Part shown: one piece after another, positions 41,228 through 50,346 of the stretch
Numbering within the stretch: the first letter of the stretch is position 1
Layout: each line of letters begins with the position of its first letter
Source: Actinopolyspora xinjiangensis
GTDB taxonomy: Bacteria > Actinomycetota > Actinomycetes > Mycobacteriales > Pseudonocardiaceae
Direction: 5' to 3'
Assembly (NCBI RefSeq): GCF_900104475.1
Contig: NZ_FNJR01000011.1
Coordinates: 1 to 64,000, forward strand
DNA: 64,000 nucleotides
Program-made: the position numbers and the translations under genes
Notes under the pieces: model-generated
What the model was told of the DNA's origin: nothing
Database searches by the model: none
Seen by the model: the letters and a program-made list of their open reading frames with translations, nothing else

Positions 41228-41554
41228 GAGGTCCGCGAACGGGTGCCCCGGGTCTCGTAGCTGGTGTCGTGGCGGAACCTCTCGCGGGCTCGTGAGCGGG
41301 GCCGGAGACATCGGGGGTACACAACGTCTCCGGGGTCCTCGCGAGATCCTCCGGGCAAGCCGCACCGAAGTCTCGCACGCATCCCCGGAACACGCCCGGG
41401 AAAGCGCCGCCGCACGTCGGAACTCGGAGGAACGCGTCATCAGGCGGGGCTCGCGCGGTAACGGGTGCGCGGAGTGACCGTCGGTCGTCGAACGGTGCCG
41501 GAGAATCCGGGGCGAGTTCGACACACCGCGCACCCGTGATCCCCTCACGCACGG
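41228..41554. other. Intergenic region between regX3 and ppx
   Basis: About 330 bp with no credible gene and no strong hairpin. In M. tuberculosis several genes (Rv0492c-Rv0495c) occupy this place; none is present here. Confidence 0.4.
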
Positions 41555-41560
41555 TAGGTT
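41555..41560 (+). promoter_or_regulatory. -10 element TAGGTT before ppx
   Basis: TAGGTT is followed by exactly seven bases and the ATG at 41568, a leaderless arrangement that fixes the start codon of the Ppx gene. Confidence 0.6.
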
Positions 41561-41567
41561 GGCCGCC

Positions 41568-42557
41568 ATGCGCCTAGGGGTGCTCGACGTGGGTTCCAAT
41601 ACCGTCCACTTACTGGTGGTGGATGCGCACCCGGGTGCGCATCCCACCCCGATGACGTCCGAGAAGTCGGTGCTGCGCCTCTCCGAGCGGATCGGTGCCA
41701 ACGGTTCGCTCACCGACCCCGACGTCGAGGAGCTGGTCCGCACCGTGGAGGCGGCGCGGGACTCGGCTCGCGGCCTCGGGTGTGCCGAGCTCATGGCGTT
41801 CGCGACCTCCGCGATCCGCCAGGCGGACAACGCCGCGACCGTGCTCGACCGCGTGCGCGGGCGGACCGGCGTTCGACTGGAGGTACTGTCCGGCGAGCAG
41901 GAGGCCAGGCTGACGTTCCTGGCCGCACGCCGTTGGTACGGCTGGTCGGCCGGAAACCTGCTGCTGCTCGACATCGGCGGCGGTTCGCTGGAGATGGCGC
42001 TCGGCATCGACGAGCAGCCCGACCTCGCGGTCTCGCTTCCGCTCGGCGCCGGGCACGTGGCGCGTACCGGACTGAGCGGGGACCCACCCGGTCGCGATGA
42101 GGTGAAACGGCTCCGGAACTGGTTGTCCGAACAGCTTTCGGAGACCGTCGAGCGGTTCGCGGCGTTCGGCGCGCCGGACAAGGTGGCCGCGACGTCCAAG
42201 ACCTTCCGCTCGCTCGCCCGGTTGACCGGCGCCGCGCCACCCTCGGCGGGTCCGAGGGTGCGGCGCACGCTCACCGACACCGCGCTGCGGCAGTTGCTGG
42301 CGTTCATCACCAGGATCTCCGCGCGGGATCTCGCCTCGCTGGACGGGGTCAGCGGCTCCCGGGCCCACCAGCTGGTCAGCGGTGGGCTCGTGGCGGAGGC
42401 GGCCATGAACGGCATGTCGTTGCGCGAACTCGACATCTGCCCGTGGGCGCTGCGCGAGGGTGTGATCCTGCGCCGTCTCGATCATGTGAACGGCGTGGAG
42501 CGACCGGATGACGGGCTGGCGACACCGTCACCGACAGCTACGAGCGATACTGGGTGA
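41568..42557 (+). CDS. ppx: Exopolyphosphatase, Ppx/GppA family (Rv0496-like)
   Basis: 329 residues, the short two-domain form found in actinobacteria. Sugar-kinase/actin-fold motifs are visible: GVLDVGSNTVHLLVVDAHPG (phosphate 1), AFATSAIRQADNAATVLDRV, LSGEQEARLTF with the catalytic Glu and LLLLDIGGGSLEMALGI (phosphate 2). It releases phosphate from polyphosphate or hydrolyses pppGpp; mycobacterial Ppx1 acts on short-chain polyphosphate. The position next to senX3-regX3 suits a role in phosphate economy. Confidence 0.88.
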   Translation: MRLGVLDVGSNTVHLLVVDAHPGAHPTPMTSEKSVLRLSERIGANGSLTDPDVEELVRTVEAARDSARGLGCAELMAFATSAIRQADNAATVLDRVRGRTGVRLEVLSGEQEARLTFLAARRWYGWSAGNLLLLDIGGGSLEMALGIDEQPDLAVSLPLGAGHVARTGLSGDPPGRDEVKRLRNWLSEQLSETVERFAAFGAPDKVAATSKTFRSLARLTGAAPPSAGPRVRRTLTDTALRQLLAFITRISARDLASLDGVSGSRAHQLVSGGLVAEAAMNGMSLRELDICPWALREGVILRRLDHVNGVERPDDGLATPSPTATSDTG

Positions 42558-42617
42558 CGGCCGCGCGATCGCGGAGTGAACTGGACGCGAGATCTAGCAC
42601 GGGGCACGGTGGAGTCG

Positions 42618-44060
42618 ATGAGTCGGGACAGTGGGTCCGGTGACCCGAGCCAGCGCACCGTCGCGGAACTGCTGGCCGAACACGGCGGTGGCGGGCAGCG
42701 CGGCTCCCGCCGCAGGCGCAGGCGTGCCGAGGACCCGTCCGAAACGGCTCCGCAGGCGATCATCGAGCGGGTGAACTCGGACAGCGGAAGGATGCTGCCC
42801 GTCGAGCCCGCCGAGACCGAGGAAGCCGCTTCCTCCGGGGATGGCACCGCGTCCGGTTCCGGGGCCACCGCCCTGCCCGGTGCCGCGAGCACGCCTCCGG
42901 CCGTCGCCCCGTCGGAGTCCCCCACCTCTCAACCGCCCCAACCGCCGACGACGGGTTCGCCCGTCGAACAGCCGACCTCGCCGCCCACCACGACGCCACC
43001 GCGCAGACGCGTTTCGGGGGCCGGGCCCCGCAGGCCGGACTCCTTCGGCGCCGGGGCCGCCGAAACCGGCGCGCGACAAGCACCGGACGAGGAACCCGGC
43101 CAGTGGTCCACCCCTGCCTCCGGTGAGCAACCGGCCGTTCCCGCGGCCGAGCAGGACGTGACGGCGAGCGCGGCACCTCCCGCCGTGCCGGGGCCGTCGG
43201 CAGCCGCGAACTCCGCTCCAGCCGCGGAGGACGCCGAAACCACCGCCCAGCACCCGGCGTTGCCCGTGCGGGTTCCCGGGACCAGCGGTATGAGCCGGAA
43301 GGATACCCCGCCACCCGAGGTGGAGACCGCCCAGTGGCAGGGCCCCCCTTCCCGAACCTCCGCCCGGGACGCGCCGGTGCCGGACGCGAGCGACTCGGAG
43401 GACTCGGCTCCGGCAACCGTCCCGGAGGACGCCACCGAGCGGTTTCCCCCGGTCGGCGGGAGGGTTACCGGCGACCCGGAGGTCACCGACGGTGACGGGA
43501 CCGCGCTGCTGGAGTACCCGATACCCGCCGGGACCGAGCCCGCCGACTCCGAGGAGTCCGAGCCCGGAGCGGCCGTTCCGAGCGGTTCCCGCGGCCCCGC
43601 CCACTACGATCCCTACGAGGAGGTGGGAGCTGGGCTGGGGGACTCCGACGAGTTCTACACCGGCATGGTGGACGACCCCTACGCCGAGTCGGAGGACTAC
43701 GACGAGGCCCCGAACGGCCACGTCTCCGACCAGCCCCCCACCGGGTTGCGGGTCGAGGACGACGAGGACGAGCCGGAGTCGGCCGAACTCGGACGTTCCA
43801 GCGTCAAGGAGTGGGCCATTCTGGTGGCCCAGACGCTGGGCGGTCTGCTCGGTGGTGGTCTGGTGTGGATGGGATTCCGCTGGTTGTGGAGCGGGTTCCC
43901 GCTACCGGCCCTCGCGGCCGCGCTGGCCTTTACCGGCGCCCTGGTGCTCGTGGCGAGGAAGGTCCTGCGCACCGACGACCTGCAGACCATCCTGCTGTCC
44001 GTGCTGGTCGGGCTGGTCTGTACCGTTTCGCCGGTGGCCTTCCTGCTGGTGGGGTACTGA
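42618..44060 (+). CDS. Rv0497-like membrane protein with long disordered region
   Basis: 480 residues. The N-terminus has RTVAELLAEHG followed by a cluster of seven Arg (RRRRRR), a motif repeated at the start of several actinobacterial envelope proteins. Residues about 45-390 are Pro/Ala/Glu-rich and probably disordered. The C-terminus carries three hydrophobic segments (ILVAQTLGGLLGGGLVWMGF, ALAAALAFTGALVLVARKV, LLSVLVGLVCTVSPVAFLLV). The function is unknown. Mycobacterial Rv0497 is shorter. ATG 42618 is uncertain; a GTG at 42609 is in frame. Confidence 0.7.
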   Translation: MSRDSGSGDPSQRTVAELLAEHGGGGQRGSRRRRRRAEDPSETAPQAIIERVNSDSGRMLPVEPAETEEAASSGDGTASGSGATALPGAASTPPAVAPSESPTSQPPQPPTTGSPVEQPTSPPTTTPPRRRVSGAGPRRPDSFGAGAAETGARQAPDEEPGQWSTPASGEQPAVPAAEQDVTASAAPPAVPGPSAAANSAPAAEDAETTAQHPALPVRVPGTSGMSRKDTPPPEVETAQWQGPPSRTSARDAPVPDASDSEDSAPATVPEDATERFPPVGGRVTGDPEVTDGDGTALLEYPIPAGTEPADSEESEPGAAVPSGSRGPAHYDPYEEVGAGLGDSDEFYTGMVDDPYAESEDYDEAPNGHVSDQPPTGLRVEDDEDEPESAELGRSSVKEWAILVAQTLGGLLGGGLVWMGFRWLWSGFPLPALAAALAFTGALVLVARKVLRTDDLQTILLSVLVGLVCTVSPVAFLLVGY

Positions 44061-44357
44061 CCGTGCGTCGGGTCCGGCACCGGCTGAGTTCGTCCCGGAA
44101 CTGTCACCGGGTTCCGGTTCCCGAGCGGGACGGGTCGGTGACCGGCCGGTGGCGGAGTTCCGGGGACGGGTGATCACGGAACCGGTGGTCGGTGCGCGGT
44201 CGATCGCCGATCGTTCCGTGTCCGGAGTGTTCCGCTTCCCGGAGCCCGGACTGGGCCCCTGCCGCGAGCTGTTCCCGGCTACCGTGGTGACGCCGTGTAC
44301 ACCCAGTCCGCGTCAGCGCCGAACCTGACGGACACGAGCAGTGAAACGGTTCCAGTG

Positions 44358-45203
44358 ATGTCCGAACCCCATCGACCGGCTGTTCCGGTCGGCCTCTCCA
44401 GTGCCTCGGTCTGGCCGCAGCCGGTACGCGCCGCGTTCGAGATGGCCGCCGATCTCGGCTACGACGGTGTCGAGGTGATGGTCTGGGCCGACGCGACCAG
44501 CCAGGACGTCTCGGCGCTGCGGAGGCTGGTGGAGCGGCACGGCGTTCCGGTGCTGGCGGTGCACGCGCCCTGCCTGCTGATCACGCAGCGGGTGTGGTCC
44601 TCCGAGCCCGAGGAGCGGTTGCGCCGGGCGGTGGTGGCGGCCAGCGACCTCGGGGCCGCCACGGTCGTCGTGCACCCGCCGTTCCGCTGGCAGCGCAGGT
44701 ACGCCGAGAACTTCACCGAGCTCGTCTCCGAGCTGGAGGAGGCCAGCGGCATCCGGATCGCGGTGGAGAACATGTTCCCGATCCGACCTCCGAACAGCTG
44801 GGACAGGTTGCGCGGCAGCCGGGCCTCCGGGCTGTCGGCGTTCCGGCCCTCCCCCGATCCGACCGAGGTCGGTTTCCGCAACTACACCCTGGACGTCTCG
44901 CACGCCGCCGCGGCGCAGGTCGATCCGGTGGAGCTGATGCACCGCATGGGTGAGCGGCTCGTGCACGTCCACCTCACGGACGGCACGGGGGCTCCCCGGG
45001 ACGAGCACCTGCTGCCCGGGCACGGCACGCAGCCCTGTGCCGAGATCTGCGCCGCCCTGGGTTCGGGAGGCTACACCGGAGCTGTCATCGTCGAGGTCAA
45101 CACCAGGAAGGCCAGGACGGCGGACCAGCGTGCCGCGCGGTTGGCCGAGGCGCTGCTGTTCGCCAGGCTGCACCTGGAGCCGTTGCGGGAGAACCCCGGC
45201 TGA
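44358..45203 (+). CDS. Sugar phosphate isomerase/epimerase family protein, Rv0498-like
   Basis: 281 residues, xylose-isomerase-like TIM barrel. Visible are VGLSSASVWPQPVRAAFEMA, LGYDGVEVMVWADATS, VPVLAVHAPCLL, AATVVVHPPFRWQRRYAENF, IRIAVENMFP and LVHVHLTDGTGAPRDEHLLP; the His, Glu and Asp residues are candidate metal ligands. The substrate is unknown. ATG 44358 gives the length of Rv0498 (about 280); an in-frame GTG at 44295 would add 21 residues with no homology-like content. It lies between the Rv0497-like gene and proC as in mycobacteria. Confidence 0.82.
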   Translation: MSEPHRPAVPVGLSSASVWPQPVRAAFEMAADLGYDGVEVMVWADATSQDVSALRRLVERHGVPVLAVHAPCLLITQRVWSSEPEERLRRAVVAASDLGAATVVVHPPFRWQRRYAENFTELVSELEEASGIRIAVENMFPIRPPNSWDRLRGSRASGLSAFRPSPDPTEVGFRNYTLDVSHAAAAQVDPVELMHRMGERLVHVHLTDGTGAPRDEHLLPGHGTQPCAEICAALGSGGYTGAVIVEVNTRKARTADQRAARLAEALLFARLHLEPLRENPG

Positions 45204-45332
45204 GGCCGGGTCGATGTTCCGATCGGGTTCTCCGCGCGGACCACCGGGGCGATCGAGGAGTACGGCGGCCCGCGGTCGGGCGCCGACCGGGCCACGAACT
45301 CGCGACCATTGCCGTTCTGGCACCCTGACCGC

Positions 45333-46160
45333 ATGTCGACGATCGCCGTACTCGGGGCCGGGAAGATCGGGGAGTCGTTACTCTCCGGCCTGATCAACGC
45401 GGGGTACTCCCCGGAGGATCTGCTGTTCACGGAGCGGTACCAGCAGCGTGCCGACGAGCTGTCCGAACGATACGGCGTGCGGGGGGCGGACCTGCCCGAC
45501 GCGGTGCGGCGGGCCGACGTGCTGGTCGTGTCGGTCAAGCCGCAGGACATCGAGGCGCTGCTGGACGAGACCGCCGAGATCGTGACACCGGACAAGCTGG
45601 TGGTCACCCTCTGCGCGGGGTTGCCGACCTCGATGTTCGAGCGGCGGTTCGCCGCCGGAACACCCGTGGTCCGGGTGATGCCCAACACACCGATGCTCGT
45701 CGGTGAGGCGATGAGCGCCGTGTCCGGGGGCAGCCACGCCACCGAGTCGCACCTGGAGCTGGTCGAGCGGATGCTCGGTAGCGTGGGGCGGGTCGTGCGG
45801 GTCCCGGAGAACCAGCAGGACGCGGTTACCGCGCTGTCCGGCTCCGGACCGGCCTACTTCTTCTATCTGGTCGAGGCCATGATCGACGCGGGCATACTGC
45901 TCGGGCTGCCCCGCGCGGTGGCCGCCGAGCTGGTCGTGCAGTCCGCCGTCGGTTCGGCCGCGATGCTGCGTGAGGGGGAGGGCCACCCGGTGATCATGCG
46001 CGAGGGGGTGACCTCCCCCGCCGGAACCACCATCTCCGGTGTTCGCGAGCTGGAGAAGCACGGCGTGCGGGCGGCTCTGATCGACGCGGTCGAGGCGGCC
46101 CACTCCCGCTCGGTGGAGCTCGGGGCCAAGCACCGGCAGGACCCCGGGGAGAGCGACTGA
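45333..46160 (+). CDS. proC: Pyrroline-5-carboxylate reductase ProC
   Basis: 275 residues. It reduces pyrroline-5-carboxylate to L-proline with NAD(P)H, the last step of proline synthesis. The N-terminal Rossmann motif IAVLGAGKIGESLLSGLINA, VLVVSVKPQDIEALLDE, and the C-terminal signature ALSGSGPAYFFYLVEAMIDA with EGVTSPAGTTISGVRELEKH are all present. ATG 45333 directly precedes the first strand, and CACCCT six bases upstream resembles a leaderless -10. Order after the Rv0498-like gene equals Rv0500. Confidence 0.95.
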   Translation: MSTIAVLGAGKIGESLLSGLINAGYSPEDLLFTERYQQRADELSERYGVRGADLPDAVRRADVLVVSVKPQDIEALLDETAEIVTPDKLVVTLCAGLPTSMFERRFAAGTPVVRVMPNTPMLVGEAMSAVSGGSHATESHLELVERMLGSVGRVVRVPENQQDAVTALSGSGPAYFFYLVEAMIDAGILLGLPRAVAAELVVQSAVGSAAMLREGEGHPVIMREGVTSPAGTTISGVRELEKHGVRAALIDAVEAAHSRSVELGAKHRQDPGESD

Positions 46161-46498
46161 CCCCGCCCTGGTCGTGCCGGTTCGCCGGTCGCGGTGCCGA
46201 GGCGGAGCCCCCGACGCGCCCTGACCGCGTACCGGGGCGACTCCTCGCCTCCCGCGCCGAGGAGCCCTCGCCGCTGCGGCGTCGTGATACCGCGTGTCGT
46301 GACGGCGCTGATACACGGTGGTGACACCGTCGCGGTTACGATCGTCGTCGAGGCCCGGTGTCGCGTGGTGGTTCGAGGCACCGGTCCTGCCCGGTTCTCG
46401 CGCGTTCGGCGGTGACCGGTGCCCCTGAGAGGGGTGTGTCGTGACCGTCCCGCCGGAAGTGGTTCGGCCCCGAGGCCGAACGCGCTCAGGGAGGCTCC
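46161..46498. other. Intergenic region between proC and galE2-like
   Basis: About 340 bp. In mycobacteria this slot holds two very small genes, Rv0500A (DNA-binding) and Rv0500B (a 33-residue Lys/Arg-rich AURKAIP1-like protein). I looked for both in all frames and saw neither. No terminator hairpin is obvious. Confidence 0.45.
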
Positions 46499-47533
46499 AT
46501 GGTCCCGAACGTCGTGCTCGTCACCGGAGTCAGCCGTTTCGTCGGCGCGCACCTGGCGGGCAGGCTCGCCGAACACCCCGGTGTCGACCGTGTGCTCGGT
46601 GTGGACAGCGAACGCCCGCACCGCGAGCTGTTCCGCCGCATGGGGGCGGCCGAGTTCGTTCGCGCCGACATCCGCAACCCGTTGATAACGAGGATCATCT
46701 CCGAGGCGGCCGTGGATACCGTGGTGCACGCCGCGGGCAACTCCGACGAGATGCCGGCGGCGCGGGCCGCGATGAAGGAGATGAACGTCCTGGGCACGAT
46801 GCGGCTGCTCGCCGCGTGCCAGGAGTCGCCGCACGTGCGGAAGCTGGTGGTCAAGTCCACCAGCGCCGTCTACGGGGCCAGCTCCAGGGACCCGGCGGTG
46901 TTCGACGAGGAGATGGCCCCGAAGGACCTCCCCTCCTCGGGGTACGTCAAGGACGCCGTCGAGGTCGAGGGGTACGTGCGCGGTTTCGGCAGGCGTCGTC
47001 CCGACGTCGACATCACGCTGCTCCGCTTCACCGATCTGGTCGGCCCACGCATCGATTCCATGCTGACCAGGTACTTCTCGCTCCCCGTCGTTCCGACCGT
47101 GGTCGGCCGCGACGCGCGCCTGCAGCTGTTGCACCCGGAGGACGCGCTCGCGGTGCTGCGGCGGGCGACCCTGGAGGACCACCCCGGGGTCTTCAACGTC
47201 GGGGCCGACGGGGTGCTCATGCTGGGGCAGGCCATCCGACGCGCCGGTCGGATTCCCGTGCCGATCCCGGGGACGGCGGTCTCGCCGTTGGCCGGATTCT
47301 TTCGGGGGGCCAACCTGGCCTCGCTGTCCGCCGAGTGGATGCGGTTTCTGAACTTCGGTCGCGTGGTGGACACCGCGAAACTGCGTGACCGGTTCGGCTT
47401 CGCCCCGAGGTGGACCACGCGGCAGGCTTTCGACGACTTCGTGCACGGGCGCGAGCTCCGCCCGGTGATCGACCCCGAGATGGTCGAGGCGGCCGAGCGG
47501 GAGATCAACAGGACGATCACCCGGCTACGTTGA
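46499..47533 (+). CDS. NAD-dependent epimerase/dehydratase family, GalE2-like
   Basis: 344 residues, extended-SDR fold. VVLVTGVSRFVGAHLAGRLA binds the dinucleotide; VLGVDSERPHREL ends strand 2; DTVVHAAGNSDEMPAARAAM and LVVKSTSAVYGASS follow. The position of the catalytic Tyr reads GYVKDAVEVEGY, which lacks Lys four residues after Tyr, so classical YxxxK chemistry is doubtful. It is the Rv0501 position in the conserved order. ATG 46499 has GGGAGG five bases upstream. The plsC-like gene starts nine bases after its stop. Confidence 0.82.
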   Translation: MVPNVVLVTGVSRFVGAHLAGRLAEHPGVDRVLGVDSERPHRELFRRMGAAEFVRADIRNPLITRIISEAAVDTVVHAAGNSDEMPAARAAMKEMNVLGTMRLLAACQESPHVRKLVVKSTSAVYGASSRDPAVFDEEMAPKDLPSSGYVKDAVEVEGYVRGFGRRRPDVDITLLRFTDLVGPRIDSMLTRYFSLPVVPTVVGRDARLQLLHPEDALAVLRRATLEDHPGVFNVGADGVLMLGQAIRRAGRIPVPIPGTAVSPLAGFFRGANLASLSAEWMRFLNFGRVVDTAKLRDRFGFAPRWTTRQAFDDFVHGRELRPVIDPEMVEAAEREINRTITRLR

Positions 47534-47542
47534 GGAGGCGCG

Positions 47543-48529
47543 ATGGCGGACGCACGAGTGATTCCGCTGCGTCCCGAGGAGGACGGTGACGGTCGGCCCG
47601 ACTCCGAGCTCGGGGATGGCGGTCACTCCTCGGGGGACGGGCCCGCCGGGGCGGGTGAGGAGCCGGACGAGGGGAGCGGTAGGGGCGCGGACCGGCACGA
47701 GGCGCTCGTCGAGGCGGTGGCCTTCGTCCGCGGGCGGCTGCTCGGGCAGTACGAGGTGGACGAGTTCGGCTTCGACCGCGAACTGACCGAGCGGGTCTTC
47801 CTGCCGCTGCTGCGCACCGTCTACGACAACTGGTTCCGGGTCGAGGCCACCGGGCTGCACAACGTGCCCTCCGAGTCCGGTGCCCTGGTGGTCGCGAACC
47901 ACTCCGGCACGCTGCCCTGGGACGCGTTGATGACCACGGTGGCGTTGCACGACCACCATCCCGTCGGCAGGCAGCTGCGAATGCTCGGAGCCGACGTGGT
48001 CTTCGGGACGCCGGTGATCGGACCGCTGGCTCGCAGGAGCGGGCAGACGCTGGCGTGCAACCCGGACGCGGAACGCCTGCTGCGCGGTGGGGAGCTCGTC
48101 GGTGTCTGGCCGGAGGGGTTCAAGGGGATCGGAAAACCCTTCCGGGACCGCTACAAGTTGCAGCGCTTCGGCCGGGGCGGGTTCGTCTCGGCGGCCATGC
48201 GCTGCGGCGTGCCGATCGTGCCGTGCTCCATCGTCGGGGCGGAGGAGATATACCCCAAGATCGGCGACATCCGCCCGCTGGCCCGTCTGCTGGGGCTGCC
48301 CTACTTCCCGGTGACGCCGTTCTTCCCTCACCTGGGACCGCTGGGGACGGTGCCGTTGCCGTCCAAGTGGTACATCGAGTTCGGCGAGCCGATCCGCACC
48401 GCGGACTTCGAGGCGGAGGCGGCGGAGGATCCGATGGTGGTCTTCAACCTCAGCGACCAGGTGCGCGAGACGATCCAGGAGACGATCTACCGGTTGCTCG
48501 CCCAGCGCGGGAGCGTCTTCTTCGGTTGA
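47543..48529 (+). CDS. Lysophospholipid acyltransferase (PlsC-like), Rv0502-like
   Basis: 328 residues. The acyltransferase motifs are LVVANHSGTLPWDALM (NHSxxxxxD), GADVVFGTPVIGPLARR and GVWPEGFKGIGKPFRDRYKL (PEG motif), then VPCSIVGAEEIYP. The family acylates lysophosphatidate or related lipids at the membrane; a dedicated actinobacterial envelope role is likely but unproven. The first 50 residues are acidic and low-complexity. ATG 47543 has GAGGAGG upstream and follows the epimerase gene in an operon, as Rv0501-Rv0502. Confidence 0.87.
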   Translation: MADARVIPLRPEEDGDGRPDSELGDGGHSSGDGPAGAGEEPDEGSGRGADRHEALVEAVAFVRGRLLGQYEVDEFGFDRELTERVFLPLLRTVYDNWFRVEATGLHNVPSESGALVVANHSGTLPWDALMTTVALHDHHPVGRQLRMLGADVVFGTPVIGPLARRSGQTLACNPDAERLLRGGELVGVWPEGFKGIGKPFRDRYKLQRFGRGGFVSAAMRCGVPIVPCSIVGAEEIYPKIGDIRPLARLLGLPYFPVTPFFPHLGPLGTVPLPSKWYIEFGEPIRTADFEAEAAEDPMVVFNLSDQVRETIQETIYRLLAQRGSVFFG

Positions 48530-48637
48530 CCGGTGCTTCACGGCTCGACCAAAGGTCCGCTAACCGACCGGCGGGGTCGTCGTTTCGTCAGCCTCGTCCG
48601 GGCCGGGACGGGAGTCCGAACGGGGGATCCGTGGTGG

Positions 48638-49396
48638 TCACTCCTGGTTGTGGGGGGTGGGATCCGGACGGGCGGTGAGCAGGTCGGCGGGTTGGGTGGT
48701 GCGGTTGGTGAGACTGTTGGCGAGGTCGGTGAGGTGGCGGTCGTGGACGCGGGCGTGCTCGCGTAGCAGTTGGAACGCCTGTTGCATGGTCAGATTTCCG
48801 GCTTCGGCGAGGATGCCCTTGGCCTGTTCGATGACGACGCGGTGGTGCAAGGTGGCCTGCAACTGTTCGGACAGGGTTTCCTCGCGGCGCAGCGCGCGGT
48901 GGTGCAGTAGGCCCACTGTTGCCTGGTCGGCCAGGGCCTGCCCCAGTTGGACGCCGTTGGTGTCCACGGCGGCGGGGGTGGTGTCCAGTAGCGTGAGAGC
49001 ACCGATGGTCTGACGGCGAAGCCGCATCGGTACGGCGGCGGCGGTGTGGAATCCGGCGGATACGGCCGCTTCGCTGAAGGTGGGCCAGCGGGCGTGCTCG
49101 GTGCTGAGATCGCTGCTGGTTACCGGAGCCGAGGTGGTGATGCTGTCCTGGCAGGGCCCTTCGTGGGTTTGGGTTGCCAGTAGTTGCAGCAGGTGGGCGT
49201 CCTCGGTGGACGCGGCGGTGGGGTGCCAGCCACCGCGCTGGTCGGACAGGATCACTCCGGCAGCGGTGACTTCGAGCAGGGTGGTGGCTCGTTCGGCCAG
49301 CAGGGTCAGGAAGTCGAGCACGTCGAAGTCGTCGACCAGGGTGTCCGACAGCGTCACGAAGGTCTGGGCCAGCCGTTGTTCGCGCCGGGTAGTCAT
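48638..49396 (-). CDS. GAF-ANTAR regulator 1
   Basis: 252 residues. The GAF domain covers about residues 15-165 (DVLDFLTLLAERATTLLEVT, THEGPCQDSITTSAPVTSSD, AVPMRLRRQTIGALTLLDTT). The ANTAR RNA-binding domain follows (VVIEQAKGILAEAGNLTMQQ, AFQLLREHARVHDRHLTDLA). Such proteins bind paired hexaloop hairpins in nascent RNA and relieve termination when the GAF domain senses its ligand. ATG 49396 lies 44 bases after the stop of a second GAF-ANTAR gene, so they form an operon. Signal and target RNA unknown. Confidence 0.85.
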   Translation of the reverse strand: MTTRREQRLAQTFVTLSDTLVDDFDVLDFLTLLAERATTLLEVTAAGVILSDQRGGWHPTAASTEDAHLLQLLATQTHEGPCQDSITTSAPVTSSDLSTEHARWPTFSEAAVSAGFHTAAAVPMRLRRQTIGALTLLDTTPAAVDTNGVQLGQALADQATVGLLHHRALRREETLSEQLQATLHHRVVIEQAKGILAEAGNLTMQQAFQLLREHARVHDRHLTDLANSLTNRTTQPADLLTARPDPTPHNQE

Positions 49397-49440
49397 CGCC
49401 GATCTCGTTTCCTTCTCGGTATCGAATCCGTCGTGCCGAC

Positions 49441-50190
49441 TCAGGCGGGTGTGTCCTGCTGATCGTCGTCGGGCTCGTCGGTGAAGCGCAGTTGTCTGTC
49501 GGTGACCCGGCGGGCCACGTCGATCAGGGGCAGGGCATGGGTGTAGGCGTGGGCGCGGAGCCGCAACAGCGCGACCTCGGTGGTGGTGTTCAGCTGGGCC
49601 TGGATCATGCCGGTGGCCTGGTGTATCTCGGCGTGCGGGTCGGCCAGCCAGCCGGCGTCGCCGCTGGCGTGACCTTCGAGTTCGGTGACGACGGCGTGGG
49701 TGGCCAGATCGGCCAGGATCAGCGCGTCGGAGATCTGGGTGTCCGACAGTTTGCCGGGCCGGTCGTGGTACACGTCCAGCGAGCCGAGCCGGGCGGCGCC
49801 GATGTGCAGCGGGAACGAGAACACCGCGGCCGCCCCCAAGGCCAGTGCGCCGGGCGTGAAACCGGGCCACCGGGTATGACTGTCCGTCAGATCGGCGACG
49901 AGTACCGGCCCGCCGGTGACGAAGGCGTCCAGGCACGGTCCCTCGCCGACGGTCAGCTGCAAGTCCTCCAGACCGGTGCTGACCTCGTTGGTGGCGTGCA
50001 CCAACCCGCGACTCGGATCCTGTCCGTCACCGTCGGCCAGCGAGGCCAATACCGTGGCTCCTGCCCCGGACACGGCCAACTGCTCGACGGTCAGCGCGCA
50101 CAGCACGCCCATCCGTGATGCCGTCCCATCGGCGGCGTCGAGCCGGTTTTCCAGCCGGGACATCAGCACTGTTCGCCGGTCCTGACTCAT
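49441..50190 (-). CDS. GAF-ANTAR regulator 2
   Basis: 249 residues. The GAF part shows LQLTVGEGPCLDAFVTGGPV, VADLTDSHTRWPGFTPGALA and FSFPLHIGAARLGSLDVYHD. The ANTAR part is divergent: EIHQATGMIQAQLNTTTEVA, LLRLRAHAYTHALPLIDVAR, with QATGM in place of the usual QAKGI. RNA binding may therefore differ from that of its neighbours. ATG 50190 has GGGAG upstream; ATG 50196 is also possible. Middle gene of three tandem paralogues. Confidence 0.82.
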   Translation of the reverse strand: MSQDRRTVLMSRLENRLDAADGTASRMGVLCALTVEQLAVSGAGATVLASLADGDGQDPSRGLVHATNEVSTGLEDLQLTVGEGPCLDAFVTGGPVLVADLTDSHTRWPGFTPGALALGAAAVFSFPLHIGAARLGSLDVYHDRPGKLSDTQISDALILADLATHAVVTELEGHASGDAGWLADPHAEIHQATGMIQAQLNTTTEVALLRLRAHAYTHALPLIDVARRVTDRQLRFTDEPDDDQQDTPA

Positions 50191-50346
50191 CACCATCTCC
50201 CACCGCGAAGGCGGTCTCGATGTACTGTGCGCGGCCGTGCCGACTGCTGGACGGTGAAACGGCACGACCCGCGGCCTCATCGTAGCCCGGGCCACGAGGA
50301 CGACTCGCCCAGCAGGGGCGTGCCCCGCCGCCACGGCAGGCGGTCC

